From Erysipelotrichaceae bacterium (lineage in GTDB: Bacteria > Bacillota_I > Bacilli_A > Erysipelotrichales > Erysipelotrichaceae): a DNA stretch of 6,961 nt. Below the pieces are notes generated by a model. The model was not told where the DNA came from and ran no database searches. It saw only the letters and a program-made list of their open reading frames with translations. A program made the position numbers and the translations under genes. The stretch lies in NCBI GenBank assembly GCA_030533035.1, contig JAUNJW010000107.1:1-6961 (forward strand), read 5' to 3'. This document shows positions 5,982 to 6,961 of the stretch, piece by piece. Position 1 is the stretch's first letter, and the number at the start of each line of letters is the position of its first letter.

Positions 5982-6317
5982 ATGGCGCAATACGCGGACT
6001 ATGAACTGAAAGAAAAAGACTGGAAGCTTCTGCGAAAGAAGCTGCCCGGCTGGCAGGAAGCTTACATGGACGGCCTGGTTGAAGAATACAGGGAAATTCT
6101 GAACAGCCCGGGGCTTTCATCCGAAAAATTCTGGGCGCTCAAAAAAAGAATCAGAGACGATCAGAAAAATCCGGGTGTGCTCATCACAGACCTGCGCCGC
6201 TCAACAATGACATGGACAATTCAGGCGCTTCTCAATTATGGGGTGATCACACTGAATGATCTCTGCGATTTCAGCGAAGAACTGCAGGCCCGGATGAAGT
6301 ATCTTACGGAAGAATGA
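5982..6317 (+). CDS. Conserved small helical protein of unknown function
   Basis: Encodes 111 aa beginning MAQYADYELKEKDW. The start is set by AGAGG (5970-5974), 7 nt upstream of the ATG; extending the frame to an ATG at 5931 would place it in the preceding terminator stem with no binding site. The protein is charged, rich in Lys, Glu and Leu, and predicted largely alpha-helical (WQEAYMDGLVEEYREIL, SEKFWALKKRIRDD, then a C-terminal NYGVITLNDLCDFSEEL segment). No signal peptide, membrane segment or cysteine motif suggests an enzyme. Similar small proteins are, from memory, widespread hypothetical proteins in Bacillota. Its stop overlaps the ribosome binding site of the downstream phosphatase gene, so the two are probably cotranscribed. 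No function is proposed. Confidence 0.85.
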   Translation: MAQYADYELKEKDWKLLRKKLPGWQEAYMDGLVEEYREILNSPGLSSEKFWALKKRIRDDQKNPGVLITDLRRSTMTWTIQALLNYGVITLNDLCDFSEELQARMKYLTEE

Positions 6318-6330
6318 AGGACATTGTGCT

Positions 6331-6820
6331 ATGACAGGAATACTGTTTGTGTGCCATGGCAATATCTGCCGTTCTCCGATGGCGGAATTCATTTTCAGAA
6401 AGATGTGTTCAGAGAATCCGGTTCTTCGGAACATGGATATTTTCATCGCGTCGGCGGCGACCAGCGGGGAAGAGACCGGAAATGATATCTATCCTTATGC
6501 CAGGGCCAAGCTGAAAGAGAAGGGCCCGCCGGATCACACCGGACGATTACAGGCAATATGATCTGCTGATCGGCATGGACGACGCCAATATCCGCAATAT
6601 GTGCCGCTTTTTCAATGAAGAAAGAAGAACGGATGACATTGAAGCCAGGTACAGGGAAGGAAAGAAAATCTTCTGCCTGTCTGAATTTTACGGTTCAAAC
6701 AAGGGCATCGCCGATCCCTGGTACACCGAGAATTTCGAACTTGCGTATTCGGATATAGAAAGAGGGTGCAGGGGGCTCTGTGAATTTCTTACAAAAAACA
6801 GACATTGTCAGTCCTTCTGA
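6331..6820 (+). pseudogene. Low-molecular-weight protein tyrosine phosphatase, frameshifted
   Basis: The first frame (6331-6561) has the P-loop CHGNICRSP, with catalytic Cys8 and Arg14, and reads as a normal LMW-PTP up to KLKEKG near 6525, then runs into TGA at 6559-6561. The rest of the family sequence continues in the +1 frame: RARRITPDDYRQYD, then the GMDDANIRN segment, and the general-acid loop ADPWYT (Asp codon 6713-6715), ending at TGA 6818-6820. Catalytic Cys and general acid Asp are thus in different frames, so no active enzyme can be made without a frame change. About six or seven residues normally found between the conserved Gly and the xAR motif are also missing, which points to a small deletion. 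AAGGA (6317-6321) is a good ribosome binding site 9 nt before the ATG. The downstream frame has no stop, so the lesion is recent or an assembly error. Confidence 0.85.
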
Positions 6821-6849
6821 AATTCCGAAAAAGTTTTTTCATAAACTGC

Positions 6850-6878
6850 TTGCCAAACCCATAAAGGTTTGCTAATAT
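6850..6878 (+). promoter_or_regulatory. Strong promoter of the tRNA-Arg gene
   Basis: TTGCCA (6850-6855, 5/6 to the -35 box) and TAATAT (6873-6878, 4/6 to the -10 box) are separated by exactly 17 nt. TG at 6870-6871 forms an extended -10. The expected start point is near 6885, about 24 nt before the mature tRNA. The spacer contains an imperfect inverted repeat, GC(C)AAACC (6852-6859) / GGTTTGC (6866-6872). Confidence 0.8.
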
Positions 6879-6884
6879 AACTAA

Positions 6885-6903
6885 GCACTCGATTTCGAGA
6901 TGC
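6885..6903 (+). other. Leader hairpin upstream of tRNA-Arg
   Basis: GCACTCGA (6885-6892) can pair with TCGAG, a bulged A (6900), and TGC (6895-6903). This is an 8-bp stem around a TT loop. It starts at the predicted transcription start and ends 5 nt before the mature tRNA 5' end, so it would lie in the precursor segment removed by RNase P. No T-run follows, so it is not a terminator. Confidence 0.4.
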
Positions 6904-6908
6904 TGAAT

Positions 6909-6961
6909 GCGCCGATAGCTCAACTGGATAGAGTATTTGACTACGAATCAAAAGGTTGCGG
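6909..6961 (+). tRNA. tRNA-Arg (anticodon ACG), 3' end cut by window edge
   Basis: The 5' part of a class I tRNA: acceptor 5' strand GCGCCGA (6909-6915), the TA at 6916-6917, D stem GCTC (6918-6921) with GAGT (6931-6934), and anticodon stem TTTGA (6936-6940) / TCAAA (6948-6952) around the loop CTACGAA. The anticodon is ACG (6943-6945), whose A34 is normally deaminated to inosine to read CGU, CGC and CGA. The T arm and acceptor 3' strand lie beyond the window. Confidence 0.95.

Noticed and set aside
6515..6545. Programmed +1 frameshift in the LMW phosphatase gene
   Set aside because: A pure frame change would still leave out the six or seven residues that the family has between the conserved Gly and the xAR motif, and no slippery site with a stimulating structure is evident. 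A small deletion explains both facts.
6801..6840. Terminator after the LMW phosphatase gene
   Set aside because: There is a six-T run (6834-6839), but only a 4-bp stem (TCAG/CTGA, 6808-6820) and an A/T-only pairing nearby; too weak to call.
1..6961. CRISPR array, insertion sequence, prophage or integration site at the flanking tRNAs
   Set aside because: No direct repeats with regular spacers, transposase or integrase reading frames, or duplicated tRNA ends are visible; the tRNAs have ordinary neighbours and the genes look like stable chromosomal ones.

Overview
The window reads as an ordinary chromosomal stretch of a low-to-mid GC Gram-positive bacterium (Bacillota; a gut-type Clostridia or Erysipelotrichia member is my best guess). 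The reasons are strong GGAGG-type ribosome binding sites, short intrinsic terminators with clean T-runs, a tRNA with its CCA encoded, normal TGA stops, and a gene set (GlpA-like flavoprotein / pyridine-nucleotide oxidoreductase / DUF1667 trio, IDI-like Nudix protein, SGNH protein with an N-terminal anchor) typical of anaerobic Bacillota. The taxonomic guess is inference.

Layout: the left edge holds a complete tRNA-Ser(GGA) with its own terminator. A convergent minus-strand tyrosine phosphatase of the HCX5R, PtpB/LipA-like type follows, and its terminator faces that of the tRNA. A divergent intergenic region of about 130 bp (994-1125) contains a perfect 16-bp palindrome. To its right runs a secreted or membrane-anchored SGNH/GDSL hydrolase with an acidic proline-rich tail, closed by a terminator overlapping its stop codon.

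The centre (2264-5939) is one tightly packed operon. It encodes a GlpA-like FAD dehydrogenase with a C-terminal BFD-type [2Fe-2S] domain, an FAD/NAD(P) oxidoreductase, the four-cysteine DUF1667 protein, and a Nudix hydrolase. Successive genes overlap by 4, 4 and 8 nt. The first three look like a soluble electron-transfer complex that oxidises sn-glycerol-3-phosphate or a similar alpha-hydroxy substrate and may pass electrons to a pyridine nucleotide. The membrane subunit GlpC and the usual glycerol genes are not in the window. The Nudix gene ends inside its own terminator hairpin.

The right part holds a small conserved helical protein of unknown function and a low-molecular-weight protein tyrosine phosphatase gene. 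The latter is split by a frameshift whose geometry fits a small microhomology-mediated deletion. A strong promoter then drives a tRNA-Arg(ACG) cut by the window edge.

I see no CRISPR array, insertion sequence, phage gene or clearly new defence or mobile system. The most informative oddities are the broken phosphatase, the divergent-promoter palindrome, the apparent lack of a ribosome binding site for the SGNH gene, and the GlpA/DUF1667 module coupled to a Nudix gene.
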